Assembly: GCA_041397365.1 (NCBI GenBank) | Contig: JAWKWT010000006.1 | Location: 124,001 to 188,000 of the forward strand | DNA length: 64,000 bases | From: P52-10 sp041397365 | GTDB taxonomy: Bacteria; Pseudomonadota; Alphaproteobacteria; Rhizobiales; Xanthobacteraceae | Direction of reading: 5' to 3' | Part shown: positions 1 through 8,855 of the stretch, in pieces | Layout of the letters: the number at the start of each line of letters is the position of its first letter | Position numbering within the stretch: the first letter of the stretch is position 1 | Translations under genes and position numbers: made by a program | The notes under the pieces: model-generated | What the model was told of the DNA's origin: nothing | What the model saw: the letters and a program-made list of their open reading frames with translations, nothing else | Database searches by the model: none

Positions 1-330
1 CGCATAGCACTGCTTCTCATTCGTCCCGCCGGGATGCGTCACCGCGCCGTTCGGCGCCGATCCCACCTGCCGGGCATAAGTCCACACCACCCCCGACCCG
101 AACCGCTCTGCCTGCGGTTTCCCATCGTCTTCAAACATATCCTTGGCGACATCACGGCCAGCCGGCTTCAAATCCGCGATATACGGTGTCTTTTTGAAGA
201 CTTCGGCAGCTTCAGGCAGGTCTGATCCGACCCCGCCTTCATGCGCGATCGCCGGCATCGGCGCGCGCGCTTGCCCTGCCGTCACATGACGGCCGGGCAG
301 CCTGCTCTTGATGTTGGTTCGGGCGTCCAT
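1..330 (-). pseudogene. ilvD: Internally deleted dihydroxy-acid dehydratase (IlvD) remnant, cut by window edge
   Basis: The minus strand reads open from an ATG at 330 to the window edge (110 codons, no stop). Three blocks resemble different parts of the roughly 570-residue IlvD. Residues 1-24 match the extreme N-terminus (MDARTNIKSRLPGRH). Residues 25-66 match a central segment (IAHEGG, FKKTPYIADLKP, VAKDMFE). Residues 67-110 match the C-terminus (VTHPGGTNEKQCYA). About 265 and 190 residues are missing between them, yet the frame is kept at both junctions. The iron-sulfur cysteines and the substrate-binding core of the dehydratase are absent, so it cannot perform the branched-chain amino-acid dehydration step. 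A functional ilvD presumably lies elsewhere. Identity of the blocks is from recalled family sequence, not a search. Confidence 0.75.
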
Positions 331-586
331 CGCGGCTCAACTTCTCGCCAACTTACGCAACACGCCCGCGTGGGATACGATCGATGGACGTCACTGCGCA
401 GCCTTGGCCTGCACACATCAGATCGTTGAGGGGTGTGGCCAAATCGCGGCGCGGACAAGGGCGTCCTGAGCCTACGGTTAAATGTTCTGGAACTGTGGCT
501 GGCTCGCAACATTTGTTGAAGCGCGGCAACGGTCTTTATACCGCGCAGCCTGACGACCCGTTTCGGATCGATATGCGCTCCGGGCG

Positions 587-859
587 TTAGCGGCGGAGCA
601 TCCGCCACGCGCCGAGGATAATGACCGCGCCGATGGAGGCAGAAATCAGCGTCCGCATGAAGCCGAACACCTCGATCTGCGCGATCTCCGCCAGCTTCGC
701 GCCGACGAACGCGCCGGCTATGCCGACCAGAATATTGGTGAAAATGCCATGGTCGGATTGAGTCACCCGTTCGGCGATCCAGCCCGCGATCGCGCCGATC
801 ACGATCATCATGAAAAAGCCGACGCCCGGCTGGGTGAAAAAGGACTGTGCTTCGTTCAT
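587..859 (-). CDS. GlsB/YeaQ/YmgE family small membrane protein (transglycosylase-associated family)
   Basis: A 90-residue protein made almost entirely of three hydrophobic segments (about residues 14-32, 42-60 and 68-86) joined by short loops. The Gly-rich pattern (GFFMMIVIGAIAGWIAE, NILVGIAGAFVGA) is typical of the GlsB/YeaQ/YmgE family, inner-membrane proteins often induced by stress; their biochemical role is not settled. The ATG at 859 was chosen because a GGGGAG sequence sits just upstream; longer in-frame starts lack this. The 256 bases downstream, up to the ilvD remnant, hold nothing I can identify. The 296 bases upstream, shared with the divergent diguanylate cyclase gene, should carry both promoters, but I could not assign them. 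Confidence 0.85.
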   Translation of the reverse strand: MNEAQSFFTQPGVGFFMMIVIGAIAGWIAERVTQSDHGIFTNILVGIAGAFVGAKLAEIAQIEVFGFMRTLISASIGAVIILGAWRMLRR

Positions 860-1155
860 GGCGCGCTCCCCAGTGCGAATTCCCCAAACCCTAGCAGAAA
901 GATCGGATTCGGAAGCCGCTCCTTCGCTTGTCCACAGGCGGACTTGAGCGTGTCGGGACCGCGTTTCGCACCCGGCAGCAAGCGCCATCGGCCGGGCGTT
1001 CCGGCTTGGACAGGAGGGATCGCGACAAAGAACATGCGGCCGATGACCAGACATTAAGCCTGATCCGAAACTCAGCCGCCGCGTAAGCGAAATTGAAAAC
1101 AGGCGACGGGTAATGTGGACCGCCCAGTCCAGGAGAATCTGGGTCGGGGAGGATC

Positions 1156-2589
1156 ATGAACGTCGGCCATCTCGCAACCTTCAGCGAACGCACCGCTTCA
1201 ATCGGCCGCCTGCATACGCTGCATAGCGCGGTCGTATTGGGCGGCATCGTCTTCGCCGCAGCGATGTTCGGCATTCACACACGCCCGGCCGGGCTGCTTG
1301 CGGCCGTCTGGCCCGCGAACGCGATCCTGCTCGGAATTCTCGTCGTCCGCCGCGACCTGCCGGTCGCAACGAGCTATATCGGCGCGAGCATCGGCTACAT
1401 GCTCGCCGACCTCGTTTCCGGCGGCTCGGCGCTCAGCACGGCGCTGTTGACCGGCGCGAACCTTGCCGGCGTCGCGACCGGGCACGCACTGTACCGCCAG
1501 TTTCCCGAGGCCGACCGCCGGTTGCAGCAGCCGCATTCGGTGCTCGTTCTTTTTCTCATCTGCATCGCGGCATCCGCCGCCTCAGGCATGGTCGGGGGAA
1601 TCGCCAACCCGGTGCTGTTCGGCAAAGGCGCGTTTACCGGCTGGACGTACTGGTTCGCGACCGAGCTCGCCAACTACCTCACCATTCTGCCGGTGATCCT
1701 GTCCGCCCCCGCGATTTCCCGGCATGACATCCCCTCCTGGCTCTCCTGGCGGACACCCGCAAAATATCCGCTCGGCCCGTTTCTGCCGGCGATCAGCCTC
1801 GGCGCTTCGGTCGCGGCGGCTTTGGCGATCGGCGGTCCCGGCTCCGTCGCCTTCCCGCTTCCGGCCTTGCTGTGGTGCGCACTGAGTTACCGGATATGGA
1901 CCACATCGCTTCTCACACTGGTCTTCAGCTTCTGGATTCTCCTGCTGATAACCGATCCGAGAATGGCCCCCGCCATCGACATCCACTCTCAAAGCGCGGT
2001 GCTCTCGATCCGTCTCGGCATCGCACTCGTAGCGATCGGGCCGTTGATGGTCGCAAGCGTCATGGCCGCGCGCAACGAACTTGTGCTTCAACTCGAAAGG
2101 CTGGCGTCTTACGATCACCTGACCAAAGTGTTGAACAGGCGCGCCTTCCAGCAGAACGCGCGCGACCGCATCGCGGAGTTGGGCAGCAAGGGCCGGCCCT
2201 TCGCCGCGCTGATGCTGGATATCGACAAGTTCAAGACGCTCAACGACACCCACGGTCACGCGATCGGTGACGAGATGCTGTCGGCGTTTTCCGAGGTGCT
2301 GCGCAGTTCGGTGCGCGACAGCGATCTGGTCGGGCGCCTCGGCGGCGAGGAATTCGGCGTGCTGCTTTCAGATTGCTCTCCCGAGGAAGGCACGATCGTC
2401 GCTGAACGAATCCGCAGCGAGTTCGAACGCCGCGCGGTGCATATCGCGGAAGGCTGCGCTCTGTCCGCGACGGTCAGCATCGGTATGAGCCTTGCCTGTC
2501 AGGCAGGCGATTTCGACGCCCTGTTTTCGGCGGCCGATGCAGCGCTCTACCGCGCCAAGAACGACGGCCGCAACTGCATCAGGGTCTGA
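1156..2589 (+). CDS. Membrane diguanylate cyclase with MASE1 sensor and GGDEF domain
   Basis: A 477-residue protein predicted to make cyclic di-GMP from two GTP. Residues about 20-310 contain eight or more hydrophobic helices with the PANA...LL pattern of a MASE1 integral-membrane sensor. The C-terminal 165 residues are a GGDEF domain: LDIDKFKTLNDTHGH (metal and GTP binding) and GGEEF at residues 396-400, an active-type signature. An RDSD motif at 387-390, five residues before GGEEF, matches the RxxD inhibitory I-site, so feedback inhibition is likely. No EAL domain is present. A GGGGAGG ribosome-binding site four bases before the ATG supports the start. It is convergent with lpd and appears monocistronic; the signal sensed is unknown. 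Confidence 0.9.
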   Translation: MNVGHLATFSERTASIGRLHTLHSAVVLGGIVFAAAMFGIHTRPAGLLAAVWPANAILLGILVVRRDLPVATSYIGASIGYMLADLVSGGSALSTALLTGANLAGVATGHALYRQFPEADRRLQQPHSVLVLFLICIAASAASGMVGGIANPVLFGKGAFTGWTYWFATELANYLTILPVILSAPAISRHDIPSWLSWRTPAKYPLGPFLPAISLGASVAAALAIGGPGSVAFPLPALLWCALSYRIWTTSLLTLVFSFWILLLITDPRMAPAIDIHSQSAVLSIRLGIALVAIGPLMVASVMAARNELVLQLERLASYDHLTKVLNRRAFQQNARDRIAELGSKGRPFAALMLDIDKFKTLNDTHGHAIGDEMLSAFSEVLRSSVRDSDLVGRLGGEEFGVLLSDCSPEEGTIVAERIRSEFERRAVHIAEGCALSATVSIGMSLACQAGDFDALFSAADAALYRAKNDGRNCIRV

Positions 2590-2634
2590 GCTGCGGCGCA
2601 ATTTTCCGCATGCGGCAGGCGGGCTGGCGTCCTG

Positions 2635-4065
2635 TCACATGTTCAGAACGCGCCCATAGGCGTCCAGCACCGCCTCCTTCATCGTCTCCGAGATGGTCGG
2701 ATGCGGGAAGATGGTGTGCATCAGCTCTTCCTCGGTGGTCTCAAGGTTCATCGCCACGACGAATCCCTGGATCAACTCGGTGACTTCGGCCCCGACGAGA
2801 TGCGCGCCGAGCAACTGGCCGGTCTTCTTGTCGAAGATCACCTTCACCAGCCCCTGATCCTCGCCGAGTGCGATCGCCTTGCCGTTGCCGACGAAGGGGA
2901 AGCGGCCGACGCGAATGTCGCGGCCCTGTTCCTTGGCCTTCGCTTCGGTCAGACCGACCGAAGCGATCTGCGGATGGCAATAGGTGCAGCCCGGAATCAG
3001 GCTCTTGTCCATCGGGTGCGGATGCAGCCCCTTGATCGCCTCGACGCAGATGACGCCTTCATGCTCGGCCTTGTGCGCCAACATCGGCGGGCCTGCGACG
3101 TCGCCGATCGCGTAGATGCCCGGAACATTGGTCCGGCACTGGCCGTCGATCGCGATCGTGCCGCGCTCGATCTTGACGCCGAGCTTTTCCAGCCCGAGAT
3201 TCTCGACATTGCCGACGACGCCGACCGCCGAGATCACACGCTCCGCCTCGATCGTCTGGGCGCCGCCCTTGCCGTCGTCGAGTATCGCCACCACGCTGTC
3301 GGCCTTCTTGTCGAGCTTCGTCACCTTGGTGCCGGTGTGGATTTTCATCCCCTGCTTTTCGAACTGCTTGCGGGCAAAAGCGGCGATCTCCGCATCCTCC
3401 ACGGGGAGAAGTTGCGGCAGCACCTCGACCACCGTCACCTCCGCGCCCATCGTCCGGTAGAACGAGGCGAACTCGATGCCGATCGCGCCGGAGCCGATCA
3501 CCAGCAGTGATTTCGGCATTTTGGGCGCGGCCATCGCCTCGAAATAGCTCCACACCAGTCTGCCGTCCGGCTCCAGCCCCGGCAGCGCGCGCGGCCGCGC
3601 GCCGGTCGCGACGATGATGTGCCTGGCCTGATACGCGCCCGGCCCGAGGGCATCCTTCGGCGGATCGGTCTTCAGCCGCGCGTCGGTTGGCTTGACCGTC
3701 ACCTTGCCCGGCGCATCGATGAAGGCTTCGCCCCAGATGACCGACACTTTGTTCTTCTTCATCAGGAAGCCGACGCCGCTGTTCATCCGCGCGGCGACGC
3801 CGCGCGAGCGCTTGACCACCGCCGCCTGATCGAAGCTCACATTTTCCGCCGACAGGCCGTAATCCTTCGCATGCCGCATGTAGTGGTAGATTTCGGCCGA
3901 CCGCAGCAGCGCCTTCGTCGGGATACAGCCCCAGTTCGAGCAGATGCCGCCGAGAAACGCCCGCTCGACGATCGCCGTCTTGAAGCCGAGCTGCGCCGCG
4001 CGGATGGCGGTGACGTAGCCGCCGGGACCCGAGCCGATGATGATGACGTCGAAGGATTCAGCCAC
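2635..4065 (-). CDS. lpd: Dihydrolipoyl dehydrogenase (E3)
   Basis: FAD-dependent E3 that reoxidises dihydrolipoyl groups with NAD+, the last step of the pyruvate dehydrogenase cycle. The N-terminal FAD motif IIIGSGPGG, the redox disulfide CSNWGC (Cys42 and Cys47), the NAD-binding GSGAIG segment, the FAD-contacting YAIGDVAG, and the C-terminal HPTISE carrying the catalytic His-Glu pair are all present. I place the start at a GTG at 4065 because a GGAG lies seven bases upstream and the product then begins like relatives (MAESFDVI). A GTG at 4080 would add five residues and overlap the upstream stop. It is the last gene of the pdhA-pdhB-pdhC run, separated from pdhC by an OmpA-like gene. Confidence 0.95.
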   Translation of the reverse strand: MAESFDVIIIGSGPGGYVTAIRAAQLGFKTAIVERAFLGGICSNWGCIPTKALLRSAEIYHYMRHAKDYGLSAENVSFDQAAVVKRSRGVAARMNSGVGFLMKKNKVSVIWGEAFIDAPGKVTVKPTDARLKTDPPKDALGPGAYQARHIIVATGARPRALPGLEPDGRLVWSYFEAMAAPKMPKSLLVIGSGAIGIEFASFYRTMGAEVTVVEVLPQLLPVEDAEIAAFARKQFEKQGMKIHTGTKVTKLDKKADSVVAILDDGKGGAQTIEAERVISAVGVVGNVENLGLEKLGVKIERGTIAIDGQCRTNVPGIYAIGDVAGPPMLAHKAEHEGVICVEAIKGLHPHPMDKSLIPGCTYCHPQIASVGLTEAKAKEQGRDIRVGRFPFVGNGKAIALGEDQGLVKVIFDKKTGQLLGAHLVGAEVTELIQGFVVAMNLETTEEELMHTIFPHPTISETMKEAVLDAYGRVLNM

Positions 4066-4076
4066 TTGAAACTCCG

Positions 4077-5033
4077 TCACACCCCGGCATCGACAAGCTC
4101 GACCCGGCGATTGAGCGAGCGCCCCTGCTCGGTCCGGTTGGTGGAGACCGGCGCGGCCATTCCGACGCCGAGCGGTGTCAGCCGCGCGCGGTCGATCGCA
4201 TAGTCGCGAACAAGCGCCGCGACGATCGAAGACGCGCGCCGCTCCGACAGGCTGCGGTTGTAGTCGAACGCGCCCTTGGCGTCGGTGTGGCCGACGATCA
4301 GAACTTTCAAACCGGGCTGGCCCTTGAGCAGCTTGGCGATCTCGTCGAGCTGCGGCTTGGAATCGGCGCGCATCGTGTCCTTGTCGAAGTCGAAAAGGAT
4401 GCCGTACATCGCCACGCGTCCCTTGGCGGCGATGTCGCGCTCCATCGCCGAGGAATCGACGACGACCATCTTCGCTTCCATCGGCTTCATTTCCATGATC
4501 TCGACCTGGATCATGGGACGGTCCTTGTCGGGACCGCCTGCCGCGCCGCTCTTGACGACATAGACAGAGGCATAGACGTCGCCCTCCGCGCGGGCAAGCT
4601 TCGCCGCCACATAACGCTGCTCGGCATCATAGGCGGCGAGCGCCGGCACCTTGCTCACCGTGTAGCTGAAATGCCGGCCGCCGCATTCTTCCCGCACGCA
4701 GGAGAAAACCGTCTCGAACCCAGCCTTCTTCAGCGCGGCTTCGTAGTTGCGAAACACTTCCAGCGACGACCGGTTCACAGGCCCGCGATAGATGATGCGG
4801 GTGCGGCGTCCCTCCAGCGTTTCGGCCGACGCCTTGCTCTTTTCGAGGCCCCCAGGCCCCTTTACCGGCGCGATGAGAAACGGATGATCGACAAAAGCAT
4901 CGGTGTCGTAGCGGATGATCTCCGAACCCTCGTAGCGCGGCAGCAAAGGATGATCCTTGCCGCCCTTGATGTCCTGCGCCGCGGCAGCGCCCGCAGCCAG
5001 ACATACCGTGATCGCTACGACGGCCTTCCACAT
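4077..5033 (-). CDS. DUF4892/OmpA-family envelope protein inside the pdh operon
   Basis: A 318-residue secreted protein. Residues 1-20 form a signal peptide ending in AAAAAQ. The middle (about 25-190) resembles DUF4892, with a Cys pair in CVREECGG. The C-terminal 120 residues are an OmpA-like peptidoglycan-binding domain: FDFDKDTM, VGHTDAKG with the diaminopimelate-contacting Asp, NRSLSERRA and LNRRVEL. It probably resides in the periplasm or outer membrane and contacts the cell wall. It sits 29 bases after pdhC and just before lpd, on the same strand, so is probably cotranscribed with an enzyme complex to which it has no evident biochemical link. The start at 5033 is set by the signal peptide; longer in-frame ORFs only read through pdhC. 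Confidence 0.85.
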   Translation of the reverse strand: MWKAVVAITVCLAAGAAAAQDIKGGKDHPLLPRYEGSEIIRYDTDAFVDHPFLIAPVKGPGGLEKSKASAETLEGRRTRIIYRGPVNRSSLEVFRNYEAALKKAGFETVFSCVREECGGRHFSYTVSKVPALAAYDAEQRYVAAKLARAEGDVYASVYVVKSGAAGGPDKDRPMIQVEIMEMKPMEAKMVVVDSSAMERDIAAKGRVAMYGILFDFDKDTMRADSKPQLDEIAKLLKGQPGLKVLIVGHTDAKGAFDYNRSLSERRASSIVAALVRDYAIDRARLTPLGVGMAAPVSTNRTEQGRSLNRRVELVDAGV

Positions 5034-5062
5034 CGGACTTATTCCCCTTGCAACGCCAAAGA

Positions 5063-6391
5063 TCAGACGATCATCATGACCGGATTTTCGATCAGCAGCT
5101 TGAACGCCGCCAGAAACTCCGCGCCGAGCGCGCCGTCCACGGCGCGATGGTCGCAGGAGAGCGTGGCGCTCATGATCGTGCCGATATCTAGCTTGCCGTC
5201 CCGCACCACCGCGCGCTGCTCGCCGGCGCCGACCGCGAGGATCGTCGCATGCGGCGGGTTGATGACGCCGGAGAACTCCTTGATGCCGTACATGCCGAGA
5301 TTGGAGACGGCGGTCGTCCCGCCCTGATACTCGTCCGGCTTCAGTTTTCGCGCCCGTGCCCGCGTTGCAAAATCCTTCATCTCGGCGGAGATCGCCGACA
5401 ATGATTTCGTCTGCGCGTTGCGGATCACCGGCGTGATGAGGCCGCCCGGAATGGCGACGGCGACGCCGACATCGGACGCCTTGTGCTTCAGCATCGCGCC
5501 GTCGGTCCATGTCACATTGGCATCCGGCACGCGCTGCAAGGCCAGCGCCAGCGCCTTGATGACGAAATCGTTCACCGACAGCTTGTAGGCCGCCTTGCCG
5601 TCCTTGTCCTTCGGTGCGCCGGCATTGATCTCCTCGCGCGCCGCCGTTAGCCGGCCGATATCGCAATCGACCGTCAGATAGAAATGCGGAATCGTCTGCT
5701 TCGACTGCGTCAGCCGCTGCGCGATGATCTTGCGCATGTTGTCATGCGGCACGCTCTCGTAGCTGCCGTCCGCATACATCGCGCGGACCTGCTGATCCGA
5801 CATCGACGGCGCGATCGTGGGAGCTGACGCGCCGGGTGTCGCTGCGGCGGGCTTGAGGCCCTTGCCGGATTTCGCGGCCTCGACATCGCGCGCGATCACA
5901 CGGCCATGCGGTCCGCTGCCGTCGATGCGAGCGAGTTCGACGCCGGCCTCCTTCGCCAGCCGCCGCGCCAGCGGCGAAGCGAAGATGCGGTTGCCGGTCG
6001 GCGCAGGCGCGCCGTCCTCCGCCGATTTCGGCGGCGACTTCTTTTCCTCGGGCCGAGGCGACGCGGCCGCTTCGGACGGTTTAGCGGCCGGAACGTCGGG
6101 CTTGGCGGACGCCTTCGCCTCGCTCGCCGCCGCCGCCTTTACATCCTCGCCATCGCCAGCAAGAATGGCGATCACCTCGTTCACCGCGACATCCTGCGTA
6201 CCCTCCGGCACCAGGATTTTCGCGAGCGTCCCGTCATCGACCGCCTCGACCTCCATGGTCGCCTTGTCGGTCTCGATCTCGGCGATCACGTCGCCGGATT
6301 TGACGGCGTCGCCTTCCTTCTTCAGCCATTTCGCGAGATTGCCCTTTTCCATCGTCGGCGACAGCGCGGGCATCAGGATGTTGATCGGCAT
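5063..6391 (-). CDS. pdhC: Pyruvate dehydrogenase E2, dihydrolipoyllysine acetyltransferase
   Basis: The 442-residue core of the pyruvate dehydrogenase complex, transferring acetyl groups from lipoyl to CoA. One lipoyl domain lies at residues 1-78, with the lipoylated Lys43 in ETDKATME. An Ala/Pro/Lys-rich linker follows. A peripheral-subunit binding domain lies at about 132-170 (ASPLARRLAKE, GSGPHGRV). The catalytic domain runs from about 205 to 442 with the HRAVDG motif (His415, Asp419). Only 22 bases separate it from pdhB, and its lipoyl domain is almost identical to the one on PdhB. A single lipoyl domain is normal for alphaproteobacterial E2. Confidence 0.97.
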   Translation of the reverse strand: MPINILMPALSPTMEKGNLAKWLKKEGDAVKSGDVIAEIETDKATMEVEAVDDGTLAKILVPEGTQDVAVNEVIAILAGDGEDVKAAAASEAKASAKPDVPAAKPSEAAASPRPEEKKSPPKSAEDGAPAPTGNRIFASPLARRLAKEAGVELARIDGSGPHGRVIARDVEAAKSGKGLKPAAATPGASAPTIAPSMSDQQVRAMYADGSYESVPHDNMRKIIAQRLTQSKQTIPHFYLTVDCDIGRLTAAREEINAGAPKDKDGKAAYKLSVNDFVIKALALALQRVPDANVTWTDGAMLKHKASDVGVAVAIPGGLITPVIRNAQTKSLSAISAEMKDFATRARARKLKPDEYQGGTTAVSNLGMYGIKEFSGVINPPHATILAVGAGEQRAVVRDGKLDIGTIMSATLSCDHRAVDGALGAEFLAAFKLLIENPVMMIV

Positions 6392-6413
6392 CTGGCGGCT
6401 TTCGATCAGAACT

Positions 6414-7817
6414 TCACGAACGATAGGTGACGGCCTTCACGGCGTCGATGACATCGGCGACGCTCGGCAGCGCAAGCTTTTCGAGATTGGCCGCATAGGG
6501 CATCGGCACGTCCTTGCCGGACACGCGCATCGGCGGCGCATCGAGATAATCGAACGCCTGCTCGACCACGCGCGCGGAGATTTCCGCACCGACGCCGGAC
6601 TGCTGCCAGCCTTCCTCGATCGTGACGACGCGGCCGGTCTTCTTCACCGACGCGATCACCGTCTCGGAGTCCAGCGGCCGCAGCGTGCGCAGGTCGATCA
6701 CCTCGGCCTCGACGCCGTCCTTCGCCAGTTCGTCCGCCGCCTTCAGCGCATAGGTCATGCCGTTGGACCAGGCGACCAGCGTGACATGCTCACCCCGGCG
6801 GGCGATGCGTGCCTTGCCGATGGGCACGACGTAATCGTCGAGCTTCGGCACCTCGCCATTGTGGCCGTAGAGAATTTCGTTCTCGAGGAAGATCACCGGG
6901 TTCGGATCGCGGATCGCCGCCTTCAGCAATCCCTTCGCGTCGGCGGCGGAATAAGGCGCCACCACTTTCAGTCCCGGAATGTGCGAGTACCAGGCCGAAT
7001 AGTCCTGGCTGTGCTGGGCCGCGACGCGCGACGCGGCGCCGTTGGGTCCGCGGAACACGATCGAGCAGCCCATCTGGCCGCCGGACATATACAGCGTCTT
7101 GGCGGCGGAATTGATGATCTGGTCGATCGCCTGCATCGCGAAATTGAACGTCATGAATTCGACGATCGGCTTCAAGCCGGCGAAGGCAGCGCCGACGCCG
7201 ACGCCGGCGAAACCGTGCTCGGTGATCGGCGTGTCGATCACGCGCTTGGCGCCGAACTCCTGCAACAGCCCTTGAGTGATCTTGTAGGCGCCCTGATATT
7301 CGGCGACTTCCTCGCCCATCACGAATACGTCGCCGTCGCGCCGCATCTCCTCGGCCATCGCGTCGCGCAGCGCCTCGCGGACCGTCATCGTCACCATCTC
7401 GGTGCCTTCGGGAATTTCCGGGTCCGGAGCGGCATCGCGTTTCGGCGCGGCAGGCGGCTTCGGCTTTTCCGCTTCGGTAGGCTTGGAGGCGGCAGCCTCT
7501 TTGGAAGTGGCAGCCTCCGGCTTCTTCTCAGGTGCGGCGGCGGCCGGCGCAGCCTCCGCCTCGCCCGGCTTTTCGCCGTCGGCCAGAATGGTGGCGATCG
7601 GCGTATTCACCGCCACGTCCTGCGTGCCCTCGGGCACCAGAATCTTGCCGAGCGTCCCCTCGTCGGTCGCCTCGACCTCCATCGTCGCCTTGTCGGTTTC
7701 GATCTCGGCGATCACGTCACCGGATTTGATGGCGTCGCCTTCCTTCTTCAGCCATTTCGCAAGATTGCCCTTCTCCATCGTCGGAGACAGCGCAGGCATC
7801 AGGATTTGCACGGGCAT
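6414..7817 (-). CDS. pdhB: Pyruvate dehydrogenase E1 beta subunit with N-terminal lipoyl domain
   Basis: A 467-residue E1-beta that pairs with PdhA to decarboxylate pyruvate with thiamine diphosphate. The usual E1-beta of about 325 residues occupies positions 140-467 (TVREALRDAMAEEM, GEEVAEYQGAYK, EHGFAGVGVGAA). It is preceded by a lipoyl domain (1-78, Lys43 in ETDKATME) and an Ala/Glu/Lys/Pro-rich hinge. Lipoylated E1-beta is known in alphaproteobacteria such as Sinorhizobium and Zymomonas. The ATG at 7817 is preferred over a GTG at 7832 because a GGGGAG lies seven bases before it. pdhA ends 15 bases upstream. Confidence 0.96.
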   Translation of the reverse strand: MPVQILMPALSPTMEKGNLAKWLKKEGDAIKSGDVIAEIETDKATMEVEATDEGTLGKILVPEGTQDVAVNTPIATILADGEKPGEAEAAPAAAAPEKKPEAATSKEAAASKPTEAEKPKPPAAPKRDAAPDPEIPEGTEMVTMTVREALRDAMAEEMRRDGDVFVMGEEVAEYQGAYKITQGLLQEFGAKRVIDTPITEHGFAGVGVGAAFAGLKPIVEFMTFNFAMQAIDQIINSAAKTLYMSGGQMGCSIVFRGPNGAASRVAAQHSQDYSAWYSHIPGLKVVAPYSAADAKGLLKAAIRDPNPVIFLENEILYGHNGEVPKLDDYVVPIGKARIARRGEHVTLVAWSNGMTYALKAADELAKDGVEAEVIDLRTLRPLDSETVIASVKKTGRVVTIEEGWQQSGVGAEISARVVEQAFDYLDAPPMRVSGKDVPMPYAANLEKLALPSVADVIDAVKAVTYRS

Positions 7818-7832
7818 CGGTACGCTCCCCAC

Positions 7833-8855
7833 TCAGCGCGTGATGTCCGTCCAGAGCTCGGACGCATCCGGCTCCGGATCGTTCTGCGCGAAATCGGCCG
7901 ACTCGTTGACGATCCGCCGCACGTCGGCGTCGATCTTCTTCAACTCGTCTTCCGGAATCTTCATGCCAAGCAATCGCTGGCGCACCTGCTCGATCGGGTC
8001 CTGATCGTGACGGACCTTCTCGACCTCCTCGCGCGTGCGATATTTCGCGGGGTCCGACATCGAATGCCCACGATAGCGATAGGTCTGCATTTCGAGAATG
8101 TAGGGCCCGTTGCCCTCGCGGCACCATGCCACCGCCTTCTCGCCGGCGGCCTTCACGGCGCGGACATCCATCCCGTCGACCTGCTCGCCGGGAATGTTGA
8201 ACGACACGCCGCGCTTGGAGAAATCCTGCTGCGCCGAGGCGCGGTTCACAGAAGTGCCCATGGCGTAGCGGTTGTTCTCGACGATGTAGACCACCGGCAG
8301 CTTCCACAGCTCCGCCATGTTGAAGCTTTCATAGACCTGCCCCTGATTGGCGGCGCCATCGCCGAAATAAGCAAGGCTCACATTGTCGTTGCCGCGATAG
8401 CGGTTGGCGAACGCGAGCCCCGTGCCGAGCGGCACCTGCGCGCCGACGATGCCGTGGCCGCCATAAAAGTGCTTCTCGGTGCTGAACATGTGCATCGAGC
8501 CGCCCTTGCCCTTGGAATAGCCGCCGCGCCGGCCGGTGAGTTCGGCCATGACTCCTTTGGGGTCCATGCCGCAGGCGAGCATGTGCCCGTGGTCGCGATA
8601 GCCGGTGATGACCTGATCGCCATATTTCAGCGTCATCTGCATGCCGACGACGACCGCTTCCTGGCCGATATAGAGATGGCAGAAGCCGCCGATCGCGCCC
8701 ATGCCGTACAACTGGCCCGCCTTTTCCTCGAAACGGCGGATCAGCAGCATCATCCGCAACGCTTCCAGCTCCTGATCCTTGGAGAAGCTCGCAGGCGCGG
8801 CCGATTGTTTGCCATTGCTCGACGCTTGGGAAACGGACTTCTTTGCAACGGCCAT
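7833..8855 (-). CDS. pdhA: Pyruvate dehydrogenase E1 alpha subunit
   Basis: A 340-residue thiamine-diphosphate enzyme subunit and first gene of the pdhA-pdhB-pdhC run. The TPP-binding signature starts at GDGAANQGQVYE and closes at VENNRYAMGT. The phosphorylation-loop region YRYRGHSMSDP and the GFCHLYIGQEA segment are typical of E1-alpha. The first 30 residues are a Ser/Ala/Lys-rich, low-complexity tail. The start at 8855 follows a GGAG six bases upstream; an earlier in-frame ATG at 8882 has no comparable site. A 151-base gap upstream toward ftsB should contain the operon promoter. The gene is intact. Confidence 0.96.
   Translation of the reverse strand: MAVAKKSVSQASSNGKQSAAPASFSKDQELEALRMMLLIRRFEEKAGQLYGMGAIGGFCHLYIGQEAVVVGMQMTLKYGDQVITGYRDHGHMLACGMDPKGVMAELTGRRGGYSKGKGGSMHMFSTEKHFYGGHGIVGAQVPLGTGLAFANRYRGNDNVSLAYFGDGAANQGQVYESFNMAELWKLPVVYIVENNRYAMGTSVNRASAQQDFSKRGVSFNIPGEQVDGMDVRAVKAAGEKAVAWCREGNGPYILEMQTYRYRGHSMSDPAKYRTREEVEKVRHDQDPIEQVRQRLLGMKIPEDELKKIDADVRRIVNESADFAQNDPEPDASELWTDITR

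Noticed and set aside
470..540. SOS box or EcfG-type promoter around GTTCTGGAAC in the 331-586 gap
   Set aside because: Half-sites are inverted rather than direct repeats with a seven-base spacer, and the distance from GGAAC to the next GTT (21 bases) does not fit the EcfG consensus.
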